Shown one piece after another: positions 48,945 through 60,450 of a stretch of DNA of 64,000 nucleotides. Under the pieces are notes generated by a model, which was not told where the DNA came from, did no database searches, and saw only the letters and a program-made list of their open reading frames with translations. The stretch is from Aphrophora alni (Eukaryota > Arthropoda > Insecta > Hemiptera > Aphrophoridae): the NCBI GenBank assembly GCA_963513935.1, contig OY740774.1:94294861-94358860 (forward strand), given 5' to 3'. A program made the position numbers and the translations under genes. Position 1 is the stretch's first letter; each line of letters opens with the position of its first letter.

Positions 48945-49265
48945 GATGTACAGAACACAGGAACTACAAGTCGGAGATGTTCTTTTGACCCAATTTTCCT
49001 AAATTATGGTGTGCCATGAAGATCTATTTTATGTCCAATATTGTTTATCATGTATATACATGATCTGAATCATTGTGTTAAAATTGATTGGTTGATGTAG
49101 TATACAGACGATATGGTCTTCATTTTCTGTAGTCAGAATTTGGGTGATATATTCAATAATTCTTCTTCTAAAATCATTGGGAAGAAACTAATCAATCTTC
49201 TCATCTGTTTTATAATCCAAAACCACAACTTGGATTAGGTGATTTACAACTTTTTAATCAAGTTT
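48945..49265 (+). pseudogene. Reverse-transcriptase relic with YTDD box
   Basis: The + strand reads GVP.RSILCPILFIMYIHDL (family 'GVPQGSILGPLLF..YINDL'; the Gln codon is now a stop) and then YTDDMVFIF at 49101, the catalytic 'YADD' box with Thr. It belongs to a Jockey/CR1-like non-LTR retrotransposon, broken by stops. Confidence 0.75.
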
Positions 49266-52009
49266 TTGCCTAGATAATTTTTTATATCTTTATAATGGTT
49301 TGCTTATAAATAAAATCTGAATTTTTTTCAATATCTTTTATTCCAAATATATTGTCAAATAGTTATTAAAAAAGTATATTAACAACATCATTAGTATACA
49401 ATCATTGTTCATATAATGTTATAAAATATATAAACTGTATTTTATTGACAGATAAAATTTGAATAAATATTTACGTCACATGGATTAAAATAAATGATAA
49501 ATGTGAGGAGAAATCAATAAAAAAGTGAAAGATTGTTCAAATGGTTTTTGTTCTGAATTAATATTCTTCCTGCTATCAATCTCTTACTTGAGTAGTCTAA
49601 TTGTAGATTGCAAAGTGTAATTTTATATTTTTTTGAAAAAAACACTCCCAGAATTATTTTAAAAGGCCCATCTTCCTCATACGAAATATATAAGGAAAGA
49701 AAAAGAAAATTAAAATAACATTTTTTTTACTATTTGATATTTAATTCAGATTATTCCTTGATATTTGAGAGTCTGAAACTCTGCAATAACTTTTTTACAC
49801 ATGGCCACATGGTAGCCTTCCCCACCCCTTTAAACTTTCATTTTCATGTTTGTAATAATTTAAAATATATCCGAGAGAATGTCACATTTAGAATATTCAC
49901 AACTTAACAACATTGCATTCAAAATTTGAAATATGGAGATGTTTCAGACTCAACTCAGTGTATTATTATTACAATTTGTTTACTATCATATTATCATATT
50001 TCTGCACCATAGGAAATTGTTATATCTACTCCAAGGAAAAATAGTTAAAACAATTATTATACATAAACTTTATATTATATTTTCATGGAATCTTATCCAC
50101 ATATATATACAGTACTTATATACCTTTGTATACTGTTTACAGAATTTACATAATTCAAAATATTATTTCTTATTAACACCTCATGTACAGAATGCCCCAG
50201 AAGTCATAAGGTAGCTTGATAATTTCAATGATAAAAGATTGAGTAAAAATGAAGATATTGTACAACTTAACTTCCTTCTCTCACAAAAAGAGACTCCAAG
50301 ATAATTGTAAAAATTTTAAATTGTAAACTTATTCCATCTGACTGGAAATAAATTTTAAGATTTTATTTTTAGCATCATTTTGAGATGTTGTGATTTTTTA
50401 AGAGATAAAGCTTTCAAAACTTCATTCAATATACAAAATTTTCAGTTTTGACAACAGTTTCTAATAAAAAAAAGTATATATCACCCCTTTCAGTCCTACA
50501 ATTATTATATAAATGAGAAATCAGTGTGATTAATAAATTGTAGAATAAATAGTTGTTTTTTAAAAATTAGTTCCTTGCCTTTTAAAACCAAAAAGACATT
50601 TTAAAATTATAGATTGCTAAATATTCACTAATATTAAAACAAATTATTCTTTCAAATTGTAGTATCGTAGTCATAAATCTACCTTAAAGATGAAAACTGT
50701 ACATTCCACAATAATTAGCAAAGAATAAAATAGTTTTAAAATTGCATAATTACCATTATTCATTTAAGTTATCAAGCTGTCTAGAGACTTATTAAGACAT
50801 ACTGCATATATAATGTGATTTATATATACAGTAGATTCAATATTATATATAAAATGCAATTAATTATACAAGTAAATACAAAATAAAAACAGTACAATTT
50901 ATACATTAAATTCTAATAAGGCAAATATTACTAATAAAAGTGTATATATGAATATCAATACTACCACCACTATAAACCTGAAAGACTTCACATTGGCGAA
51001 GGCAAGGAATCAACACTTAGTTTGCTATGGACATGCTCCACATCCTGAAATATAATACAGTTTGTCATTATAAAACAAAGCAAATATATTACAATTTATA
51101 AAGCTTCTACTATTTTAACTCTTTTTTATTTCGGAGTCAGCTTAGATGCAAGTAATTTGAGGTTTTTTTCCCACGTTTTAGGATCTGCAGAACAAAAATA
51201 TAGTCATTGGAATGCATGTTTGTACCCTTTTTTATGATATCACTATTAAAAAAAAAAAATTATAAAATCTGACTCAAGAATTTTCTTACCCATATTATTT
51301 TAAGTTTACAAACTAGGCAAATCAAGTGACAAGAACTCATAAAAAATTAGTCACAATTTAAAACTTTAAAAAAAGTAAAAATCATAATTTTGTAGATTTC
51401 GTTAATCAGAATGAAATTAAGATGCAGCAGAATCAACTTTCTATGGTGAACTATTTATAAGATATGATCCAATCACCTAAAATAACCATAAATTTTTGGT
51501 ACGGTAACGGGTTAATAGTTAATTAATAAAAGTAAAGAAAATTTCCATTCATTATGAAAATATAAACAAAATGTGGTTAACTTGATTTTCAAATTATGTG
51601 AAAAGATACCAGGACTGATACCTTAAAATTTAAGCAGATGTAAGATTGGAAATCTGTTTTAGAAGTCCAGATACTTTTAATGATTATATTTTGTACTTCT
51701 ATTTTCACATTATTACAGAATCATATTACTTTTCAAGTGCATAGTAAGAAAAATATTGTGATAATGCAAAATTAATTATATCTGAATCAAAACATATATT
51801 GTTGTTTCATGACATTTTGAGCCCTAGATTATTTCATTAAATATCTTTGTATAATCATATATTGTCTGATGTCTACCTAATATTCTTTTGACAAACATTT
51901 TCAAGACTGGTAAATCCAATTTAAAAAAATAATAAAATAAAATAAAAATAGGTTTAATGGACCATGGTTTTGTCACTGGTTTATGACTAACATAACAAAA
52001 AATTAGAGT
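49266..52009. other. Intergenic; nothing supported
   Basis: AT-rich DNA with small frames of no recognisable family and a few A- or T-runs. A candidate AATAAA at about 49309 or 49463 could belong to the NRF-6-like transcript, but distance makes that doubtful. Confidence 0.3.
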
Positions 52010-52225
52010 TTAATAGGGTACATAGCCTATTAATTTAGATTTTGTATGGATAGGAGACGCAGGCTTACTTTGGAAAGTGGTCCTTGGTATTACCCAATAC
52101 TACACAAGTAAGTAAACACACAAAAAACACTAAATCACTTTTTTTTGTGTGTACTATTAGGTAATACCAAGGACCACTTACAAGGTAATCCTGTGTCTTC
52201 TATTCATAAAAAATCTAAACACATC
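52010..52225. mobile_element. MITE-like foldback, copy 2 (pair with 21145-21310)
   Basis: The left arm (AAGTGGTCCTTGGTATTAC) is answered by GTAATACCAAGGACCACTT, and TTTAGATTTTGTATGGATAG by CTATTCATAAAAAATCTAAA. It shares ATAGCCTATTAATTTAGATT and CAGGCTTACTT with copy 1. Confidence 0.8.
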
Positions 52226-52489
52226 ACAAAATTAAAACTTAAAACAATCACAACATTAATTAATTCTTTAATTACACCATTGTTGATAATTTACATTAAA
52301 AAAAATTGTTTAATAACTATTATATTTATTGAAAACCAAGATTAGAGATCAAACGTATATCACATTTTCACCCTTCAATTTATGTATTATTGATTACTTT
52401 AACTTTTTATTCTTTATTTTGTACCTGCAATTTTTCTTTGAATTATCAAAATAGTATCATTGATTACATACAAAGTAGGTTGTTAATAT

Positions 52490-52645
52490 TTTATGAGCAT
52501 GTTCAAAGTATGGAGGATAAACTGTCATAACGGATATCAGATGGGAGAAGGAAAAGGGGGAAAACCAGTAGCATGGATGGGAGAATTACTGAAAAAGTAC
52601 AACTAAAAGGGATTGGAAGAAAGAATGGGAAGATATAGCGAAAAG
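52490..52645 (+). pseudogene. Possible C-terminal tail of a non-LTR retrotransposon
   Basis: Frames on the + strand give ISDGRRKRGK, then AWMGELLKK and KGLEERMG. This resembles the 'R..GRP..RW.D.I..D' tail found at the end of RTE-type proteins. Short and broken; weak. Confidence 0.35.
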
Positions 52646-53973
52646 AAGAACTTAGGCACAAGAAGGTGCAACAAAAGGGTGAATGAGCAAAGAAGAGTAT
52701 GGGTACAAGAAGATGTGAAAGAACTTGATCAATAAATATCTGTTTATAGTTGGTATGGGCGGCAAAAACCTAATTGACCTTGCACATTAATATTATTGTT
52801 TCTTATGCTTAGAAATAATAGTCAACAGTATAACATATCATGCACATAAGTACACAAAACATGCACACTCAATAAGCTTATGCAATAGGTAAATTCATGC
52901 TCATAAATAGTTTTACTTTATGAACAAAATATTATGATCACTATATAATCGGTTTTGTATTTATTATTACTTTTGAAGACCTTAAAATTTTATAATCTAC
53001 AAAGCACTTTTTGCAACATATTTTCATATTGCCTATAAATGTGTCTAAACAGCTTAAAAAAAATTTAGAATTCACAATGAATGATATACTTTGATCGTGG
53101 ATACATTTCTTTGAACCATTGCAAGATGGTGGTTGCGTGAATTGAGGCTAGGTCTTAATAAGAAATTTCTGTATGAACAAAATCTTCCTAATCGTGGCAA
53201 AAAATCACTGTTATTGTTAATGCAATTTAAATGAATCTAATACTTCCTTTTATTTACTCAGTATAAGAAGTTACAGGGTAAGTTTGGCAGTCATACAAAT
53301 TTTCAACTTCTGTTTTTTTGACTAATCTTCATGTTTCATGGCCTTAGGAAACTGAAAAAGTGATTTTCAATATGCAATCTGTTAGTTGTCGCGTATCATG
53401 TGCAAGTAATGTTTGATAATGCCTGAAAGAAGAGGCGAAATGATCGTCATGAAAAGGGGAAAAAAAAGACCGTGGGCTGTGAAATTAAGGTAATTTATTT
53501 AATTGAATTAGTTCAGTAAGGCAACACCATCAATATTATTTTATCCTGTTTTTCATATTTAATTTATTTTGTATGAAAACTATTTTTAATGTTTTGTTTC
53601 CTCCTAAATTTGTAGATTTATAAAATACTGATGCTAAATCCTAAGCAGGCTTATGATTATCCTAAGAATTACCTATTTTTACAGTATTAAGGAATTATAT
53701 ATTAGTTTACAATATATTTTAATTTCTGTTTAAACATTTTAATGTGAAATATGTTGTTTTATAATTTAATGTCAAGATTGTATCTTATTTAAATGAGAAG
53801 AAATAATTAGTGTTAAGATATTATATTTCAAACTGATTTGTCATGAAGCTACCGATATAATACTAACACATACAGTAACTAACTAACAAAACTGACTATT
53901 AACTACTTCTACTGTAACTAGTTAAACACAAACTAGTAAATGCAAAACAAATCATATATTACAAAAAGAAATA

Positions 53974-55232
53974 CAATGGCTGTCCGGAAATTAAATTCCG
54001 TTTCTGTCTACTGAAGGAGTGGGGGTGGTGGCATGGTATTTGTACAGCTGTGTAGTCTGGATCATTATGAGTCAGGCAGTGATAATGTGAAGGTCATTTA
54101 ATCCTTTCTTACGTTTATTAAAAATGCTGTTTTACTGTTGTTAAAAATACAGCTACCATTGAAAATCCTGCCAATTTCAAAGTACGTGCTGTCATTTGTT
54201 TTCTATAGGCAAGGAATTGAAATGTAGTAGACATTTGTCACTAACTTTGTACAGTGTATGAAAAGAAAATTCTGAGTGATAGTGGTGTTAGAAAATGGTG
54301 CTATTTCTTCTGGGATGGACTGACTAATGTACATGATTAGAAAGAAGTTATACAACAGATGGTCTTGTTGAAAAGATGAATGAGAAAATCTAAGAAAACT
54401 GGTGTTTCAAAATTACAGAATTATTGGAAATTTTCCTTCAGGTATTACAAACAGTTTTGTGCAAATTGGTAACTGACGTTAAGCTACCACAAGTTTGTCC
54501 ACGCTGGGTGTCTAAACTTTTCATTGATGACCATAAAACCAAGAGGATGTGTGCAATGCTAATTTTACTTTTAATTTTCTATTGAGATCACGATCCTCAA
54601 TCATATTATTACATGCAATGACACTTGGGAGTCTTACGTTAAAGTTGAGACAAAATTCCATCGTTGGAGTGAGTTACATAAACTTGCCACGAATACCTCT
54701 TAAGTGCCGGCAAACATTGTATGCAAGAAAATTAATAGCAATTGTCTTTTGGAACATAAAAGGTATATTTTATGGAACAAGACAGGCATTACAATATACT
54801 TTGTAATTTACTGTGACACTTTAAGGAAGCTGAGAAGAACTATTTAGAATAAAGCGCATGGCATGTTTAGTTCTGGTATTGTTTTCGTGGATGACAATGC
54901 TCGTCCACATACTGCCACATGCACACAAAATCTACTGGACAGTTTAAAATGGGAGTTATTAGTTTTACTGTCCACCACGGATTTGACTTCTAGTTATTAT
55001 TTTTCTAAACATGAAAAATTGTTAGGGTCACAGTGGTTTGAAAATGATGAGTAGTAGAAGGACAGTGTCAACGTGTGGCTTAACTTACAGTAAATGAAGT
55101 TTTACACAGAGGGTATTAAAAAACTTGTTCACTGATATGTTGTAACTTTAATTTATGTATAATACAAAACCTCTACTTGTATCTGTTTCTTTTTTTATAA
55201 TAAAATGAAACTTACTTTCTGAACAGCTCTTG
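53974..55232 (+). mobile_element. mariner element, full length but dead (1,259 bp)
   Basis: Flanked by TA on both sides (53972-53973, 55233-55234). Terminal inverted repeats of about 31 bp: left CAATGGCTGTCCGGAAATTA, right (reversed) CAAGAGCTGTTCAGAAAGTA. Inside, the + strand holds a mariner transposase in many pieces: VRAVICFL near 54180, VRKWCYFFWDGLTNVHD near 54290, TCNDTWESYVKVETKFHRWS near 54610, and VDDNARPHTA near 54890 followed by TQNLLDSL. The last block carries one of the catalytic Asp residues. Multiple stops and frameshifts; the final PPYSPDLAPSDY-like region is decayed. Confidence 0.88.
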
Positions 55233-55744
55233 TAAATGATACACAAACAATAAAATAAACCATACACACAGACACAAAACTAAATTCTATAAATAAACAT
55301 AAAATGATCATTGCGGATCCGTTTAACTCTACACACATACTTGCCAGTAAAATTATTTTTTCCGAAACGCGGCACTTGCCCGTTCGATGCTGTATTGTAC
55401 ATATTCTTCTTATTATTATTGCTAAGATGATAGCAAGTTAATTTATTTTTAAGTCTAAGATTTGTAATAGTAATAAAACTATATAATACTATTATAATAT
55501 TATTTATAAAGTAAAATTTCTACTTACAGTTATTTAGCGCAAATCAAAGTTAGTAATTAATCCAACATGAAACTTGATTTATTATTGTATTAGGATTTAT
55601 CACTAAATGTATTCTTAAAACTTAAATTATACTAAGCAGCATATTTATACCTATTCACACATATTTAAAATTTTCCTCCTATTTTGCACTTAATAATGTA
55701 GTATGGCTTTGAAGCACTCTTTGTCCACATACAGGGGTTCTTAG

Positions 55745-56700
55745 AAAAGTTTGTTAAACCACCTGTTCTCAGATTGGATCCCTTTTGAATCGCACGCTTT
55801 GCATCTTTCCATGGATTTGACCTATTGTCGTAAGGTTGTATCTGTACGAGAAAATGTGAATGACAAATGTTTTTAGTTTGCAGACATAACAGATTGAGTG
55901 ACCAGGCGCCACGCTGAGAGTTGGACTGATGAAACTAAATATTCTGTCAGATTTGTTCTGAAATCTGTGTACTGCCTTTCTTCTTTCTGCTGTGAGGGGG
56001 TTCACTTTGATGTAAATTACAAAAGAATTATAAATTGGCAGATCAATTAAATAGAAAAACATTTTCTTACAAGCCTTTACTGTACGTCATATTATAGGAA
56101 AACTTGACAGACTGTGATCCATTTGATCCACTATAAACATGCCATTGTTGTAGTCCATGACAACGGTATAGTTTTATCACTTATTCTTTAAAACCATGTT
56201 GTCTTTTCCAGATCCGTGTATCTTCAAAAGAGAAGTCAACATGACATGTAGATAAGATAAGGACATCTTTGTTGTCGTACAACATGACATGTAGATAAGA
56301 TGAGGACATCTTTGTTGTCGTACAACATGATTGCTAAAACACAGTTGGAAGACCTATAAACGGCTTCTTTCTTATCGAGTCATTTTTGAATTATTCAGGA
56401 ATATCAACTCCAGTTTTCATCACAGTGCCTATAGTGTGTGTGTTTTCTTTTAGAAGTTCAACAAAAAGCAAAGGGAAGGGTACCAATTGTTACAAAAATT
56501 TTATATCCCAAGCCAAAAAAAGGCTGCATTAGGGCTAAAACAACTGATTTGCTTGCAATAAATTCTTTACAAACTTTGTCCTCTCCTATCTAAATTTTTA
56601 AGTCAAAACAATACCCAGAGCATACCACAACTTACATATTTTTATTCCAAACCTTGCTCTTTTTAGGATTGAAATGAATGTATGATAAAGTGGGATCTAA
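55745..56700 (-). pseudogene. piggyBac-like transposase relic
   Basis: On the minus strand: VVLALMQPFFGLGYKIFVTI (about 56560-56490; family 'l...GY.lf.DN'), DNKDVLILSTCHV (about 56315-56270; 'W.D.K.V..LST'), MDYNNGMFIVDQMDH (about 56165-56115; 'YN..MGGVD..DQ'), and KKMFFYLIDLPIYNSFVIY (about 56070-56015; 'F...lDla..Na'). The order and spacing match a piggyBac DDE domain. Stops and frameshifts break it, and the N-terminal part is displaced or lost. It contains a 43-bp tandem duplication. Confidence 0.78.
56237..56322. repeat. 43-bp tandem duplication
   Basis: Two copies of a 43-bp unit starting CAACATGACATGTAGATAAG (56237-56279 and 56280-56322) differ at one base. They are inside the piggyBac relic and shift its frame. 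Confidence 0.92.
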
Positions 56701-56747
56701 TTTTCATGACGTTTTTGTCAAGCAAAACATTTTGTTCTGTTTGCTAG

Positions 56748-57047
56748 TTAACATACCTTATTTGAAATTGATAGTAGTTCCTTATATTATATTAATTGCT
56801 TATATTAATTAATTGCTACATGTTTCGCTGCCATAGGCAGCATCATCAGGCCAGCTAATAACATAAACACATTGTTCATACACATATCACAAAAACATAT
56901 AAAATTCTTGGTCTAACACAAATCATCATGCAGAACCGGCACTCGTTAAAAGTTAAAAATTGGCAGCGAAACATGTAGCAATTAATTAATATAAGCAATT
57001 AATATAATATAAGAAACTACTATCGACTTCAAATAAGGTATGTTAAT
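56748..57047. mobile_element. Foldback element carrying a hammerhead ribozyme
   Basis: The left arm (56748-56832) and right arm (56962-57047) are near-perfect inverted copies, running from TTAACATACCTTATTTGAA at the outer left to TTCGCTGCC inside. The spacer of about 130 bp starts with the hammerhead core on the minus strand (separate entry); the right arm contains only the GAAACATGTAGC half of it. It interrupts the piggyBac relic. Confidence 0.85.
56808..56859 (-). ncRNA. Hammerhead ribozyme candidate, minus strand
   Basis: Minus strand 5' to 3': ATTAGCTGGC (stem I), CTGATGA (56849-56843), one extra T, stem II GCTGCC-TAT-GGCAGC (six perfect pairs), GAAA, stem III AC-AT-GT, cleavage-site A at 56817, then GCAATTAAT. 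Stem I pairs as GC/GC next to the core and ATTA/TAAT further out, around an internal loop. The core is complete. The same extra base between core and stem II is seen in the other two candidates, which suggests a common ancestor. Confidence 0.6.
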
Positions 57048-57284
57048 TAATTAAAGTAGCTCTAAGGCAAAACAATGAATACTGTTTGCTAGGTTTTCAA
57101 AACCACGACTTTAAGAAACTGTGTTACATCTCTAACTTTTTTTAGCTTGTCATTTAGATGATTTTCTATTGACTCAACAGAAAAGTGGATAAATCTAAAT
57201 CTACAACTATCAAATAATAATGATCTAACTCAGAACTTTGTATTACATATCATATTACATATTAAAGTATCTCACTTCATATTA

Positions 57285-60189
57285 CATATCGTCCCTGTAA
57301 TTGCAAATAGTCGTATGTCAAAAAGGGCACTTTTCAGGAGAGCAAAAAAACTTTATAATTCATACCTTTTTCATTTAATTACTTCAGAAATAAGATTAGA
57401 GCTTATATTTATGATGTAATATTATGTAATATGGTATCTATAGTTCTAACTTATCAGATTTGTGTTTTTCACGCACATACGACTTTTTGCAATTAAAATT
57501 ACGAATATATCTCTACATAAGACATTTTTATGCAGACATAAGACTTTTGTTTTCAAGTTAGGAAATTATTATTAACATACGACTTTTATGATAAACTGGT
57601 TTTATTGCAATGGTTGACTTACATAAAACATTTCAATCTAAGACAACTTTAAATTTTAGTCATCATGTGATAAACTGTTATAAAAGAAATGGTAATCTTT
57701 TTCCATAAGGTTTTTAAGGTCCTGCAGGTCCTTGAATTTCCTAGCTGTGATAGGCACTGGCTTTTCGTACAGCGGTTTCAGTTGAGAGTAAACCTCCGTT
57801 GTTTGTTTAGGTCGCCTAGGTAGTAATTGTCATTTTTCCGAAAAGTCCAATTTGTACCAAATATGGCCATCAGAGGTATATTTCAGGCACCTCAGATCCG
57901 TGACATAGGGATCGCCTTTTTTATTCCCTGGCCGAATACTTTTGTAGTATCCATCTGCAAACTGAAAGAAATCTTTATAAGTAAGAGTTTCCACATAATA
58001 GGGTCTTGGTTCCATTCGCGCTTCTCTGATGTCTCTAACATAGTCAGCAGGTACGTAGTGTTCATGTTTTTTTTTTATCTTCCTTTCAATAGTGCTGTGC
58101 ACACTGTCCACCTCCATTTGAGTGTGGCCCACTTCCAGATATTTTTGGTACACCGTAACCCTTTTCTTTATGGAAAAGTACAGGAGCGCATTAGCCACGG
58201 TTTCACACCTGTTCTGATTGGTGCACCCGTCACTCCAAATTATAACCTCAGTGATGTCTGGGTTTTGTTTTTTTTGTTTATTAAGATATCTTACAAGCAT
58301 AGAGGCAAAGATATCACCATCTAATAGTCCATTTCCTTCGTGCCAGATGTAGCACGTAACGTCATGGTTTGCCAGATTGAAAATTGAGTAGTTGTGCACT
58401 TTTAGTTTCGTTTTATAATAGGAAGACAGACGATGCTCTAATGTCTGGACATTTAAGTATCTTTTGTACATCAACAGCTACCACCAATGTGTTTTTTGTC
58501 TCTTCTGATATCATCTTGTCACTGTCTTTCTCTTTTCTGGCTCCTTCTTTTCTGTTTTGATAGGTACTTGTCTAGGGAAATCTTCCCTAATTTGTGTTTA
58601 ATACAAGTTTCACACTGATCTTTTTTGGGAGTAAAAAATCCTAAGTTCATTATAATAAAAACTTTGTGAAAAAGGGCCCTTGAGGCAGGTTCATTGTTCC
58701 TCTCAGAGCATAAACGGGAATATTCTCTATACAGTTGTGATTTACTTTCCCAATTAGGTTCCAAGTATTCCTTAGATGTTTTCGCTCTACAATAATGGAT
58801 TCCATTTTAGGAAGAGAATTTAAAAATTGCCTGATCCCATCTCTCTTTCCAGCATCTTTTTTTGATTCCTCAACATCAGCATTTAAAACATCCATGAGCT
58901 CAGGGTCGTCTGGGTTATTTTCTGGTGGTACAGGTTGGTCTAATACCCCTTTCAGTACCCAAGATCTGACTGATTTTTCACCCAGACAGAATGTGTTTAA
59001 AAACATCTTCTTGCACTCGTAACGGTAGGGTCGGACGTAGGCCTACTATCAGACAGGGCTACCTCTGCAACAGTAACAATATTCTTATTAGCAATAAATA
59101 TCAAGTAAATAAAATAATTTATTAAGCAAGAAATTTTTTCAGTAGTGTCTAGTTGTTATAAGACAGTCTTATAAATTGCCTTTGAAAAGGTCAGGCTTGA
59201 AGTTTATAACCTAGATTCTTTTCGTTGAAGAAGCCTTTAGAGTAAGCTAAAGTTCTAGGCTTTGCTATAATAATTTTCGTACAATATTTGATAACAATGT
59301 AGTCTAGGCTTTATGCCTAAAGGTAATTTTAAATCTGATGAGATGCCCTAAGCTAACTAAAGTTGAAAAGATGTGATTATCATAACAACATTTACCTTGA
59401 TCTACCTTTGGATCATCCCACCGTTGAGTTTGCCATTAATAGAAGGTAGGCTCACGTTTGAAGCAGGGCGAGTTAAAAGTATCTTTTCGGCCAACTCCAC
59501 CATCAATTTTCCTCTTCGCATCATTTTCTAAAACAATCAAAGTTACACTTAATGTATGTTCCAAAAAGTCTTATGTCTAAAAAGTGCATTTTTGGAGGTA
59601 TCCAAACACTAGACTCAGACATACGACATTTTGATATGAAGATAAATTACTAAATTTTGCACGATATAATCCAAATTAAGTTAATATTCATGTTCTTAGT
59701 CTCATTTGCAATGTTTAATTATGCAGTAGAACTACTCAAAGTGCTGACAAATCAATTTTCTAACTTTAATTGTAGTTGCAAACATAACCTAAAATATCTC
59801 AAATGAATGTTACCATGGAAATTGCTCTTTCAATAAATCTAATTGCTATTAACATTATGTAATTATGTACAATATACAAATTTAAACCCTTCTACCATAC
59901 TTATTACCAAAAATACAACAGTCTTCTTTGTTATTTCTATCAGATAACTTGGAAAACAAAATGCCACTTACCTTTACTTCTGATGATTGAGACATAAGAC
60001 ATTTTGCAATAACAAAATCAGCTGAGAAAACATACGACTTTTAAACATTGGTTATATTTCAGGTTAAAACAGCTGTTGACATACGACATTTTGCTAGTGC
60101 ATGTGGGACCAAATATGCCACACTTTACACAACAAATCCAAAAACCGAATTTTTGACATACGACTTTTTGCAATTACAGGGACGATATG
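57285..60189 (-). mobile_element. Terminal-inverted-repeat element with DUF7869-type protein, 2,905 bp
   Basis: The left end, CATATCGTCCCTGTAATTGC plus AAATAGTCGTATGTCAAAAA, is matched inverted at the right end with one mismatch in about 40 bp. Near both ends is a short motif of the form GACATA(C/A)GAC(T/A)TTTTG: at about 57300, 57475, 57515, 57535 and 57573 on the left; 59560, 59615, 59992, 60031, 60074 and 60154 on the right. The minus strand between codes for the broken protein at 57656-59524. Target duplication is not obvious: ATTA on the left, ATAC on the right. Subterminal motif clusters are typical transposase-binding sites; that role is inferred here. Confidence 0.82.
57656..59524 (-). 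pseudogene. DUF7869-type transposon protein, broken
   Basis: The N-terminal exon (59524-59406, MMRRGKLMVELAEK) ends at AAG|GTAGAT. The main part runs from about 59040: YECKKMFLNTFCLGEKSVR, then SHYCRAKTSKEYL (near 58795), a QCETC zinc-like pair (about 58610), WSDGCTNQNRCETVANALL (about 58240) and GHTQMEVDSVHSTIERK (about 58120), and on to a C-terminal tail ending at TAA 57656-57658. The DGC..QN and GHT..E.D..HS..E blocks are the signature I associate with the arthropod DUF7869 family, thought to be RNase H-like and transposon-linked. A one-base deletion near 58793, a further frame break between about 58570 and 58475, and a TGA at about 57830 kill it. The first splice junction does not keep frame as it stands. 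Confidence 0.75.
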
Positions 60190-60450
60190 ATACGGTCGAC
60201 AATGATGCATAGGAGATTCGCATAAGAACTAAACAATAAATTGGATTTAATTAACCGATCTGCTATATAAAATGAGTAAAAAGCTGAAATGATGTCATAG
60301 ACTATTCCTACAGCATCTAGCAAACATAATTTAGAACTAACGAGAGAACAGGTCACATACAGAAATGATTGCATGCTTAACACGGGTTAGTGCTTCTAGT
60401 CCAGTGCAAGCGCTGCAAGCTGGGCATGGGGACGATCCGCAATGAGTTAA

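Larger units (their letters stand above)
55309..60450 (-). mobile_element. Decayed piggyBac-type element with nested insertions
   Basis: CATTGCGGATC at 55309-55319 is answered by its reverse complement at 60434-60444; the right copy is followed by TTAA at 60447-60450. Between them is a minus-strand piggyBac transposase relic (55745-56700), interrupted on its 5' side by a foldback (56748-57047) and a DUF7869-type element (57285-60189). The left end lacks a clear TTAA, so the outer boundaries are a proposal. Confidence 0.45.

Noticed and set aside
57827..58324. 165-codon + strand frame
   Set aside because: Shadow of the DUF7869-type coding sequence on the minus strand; no independent motif.
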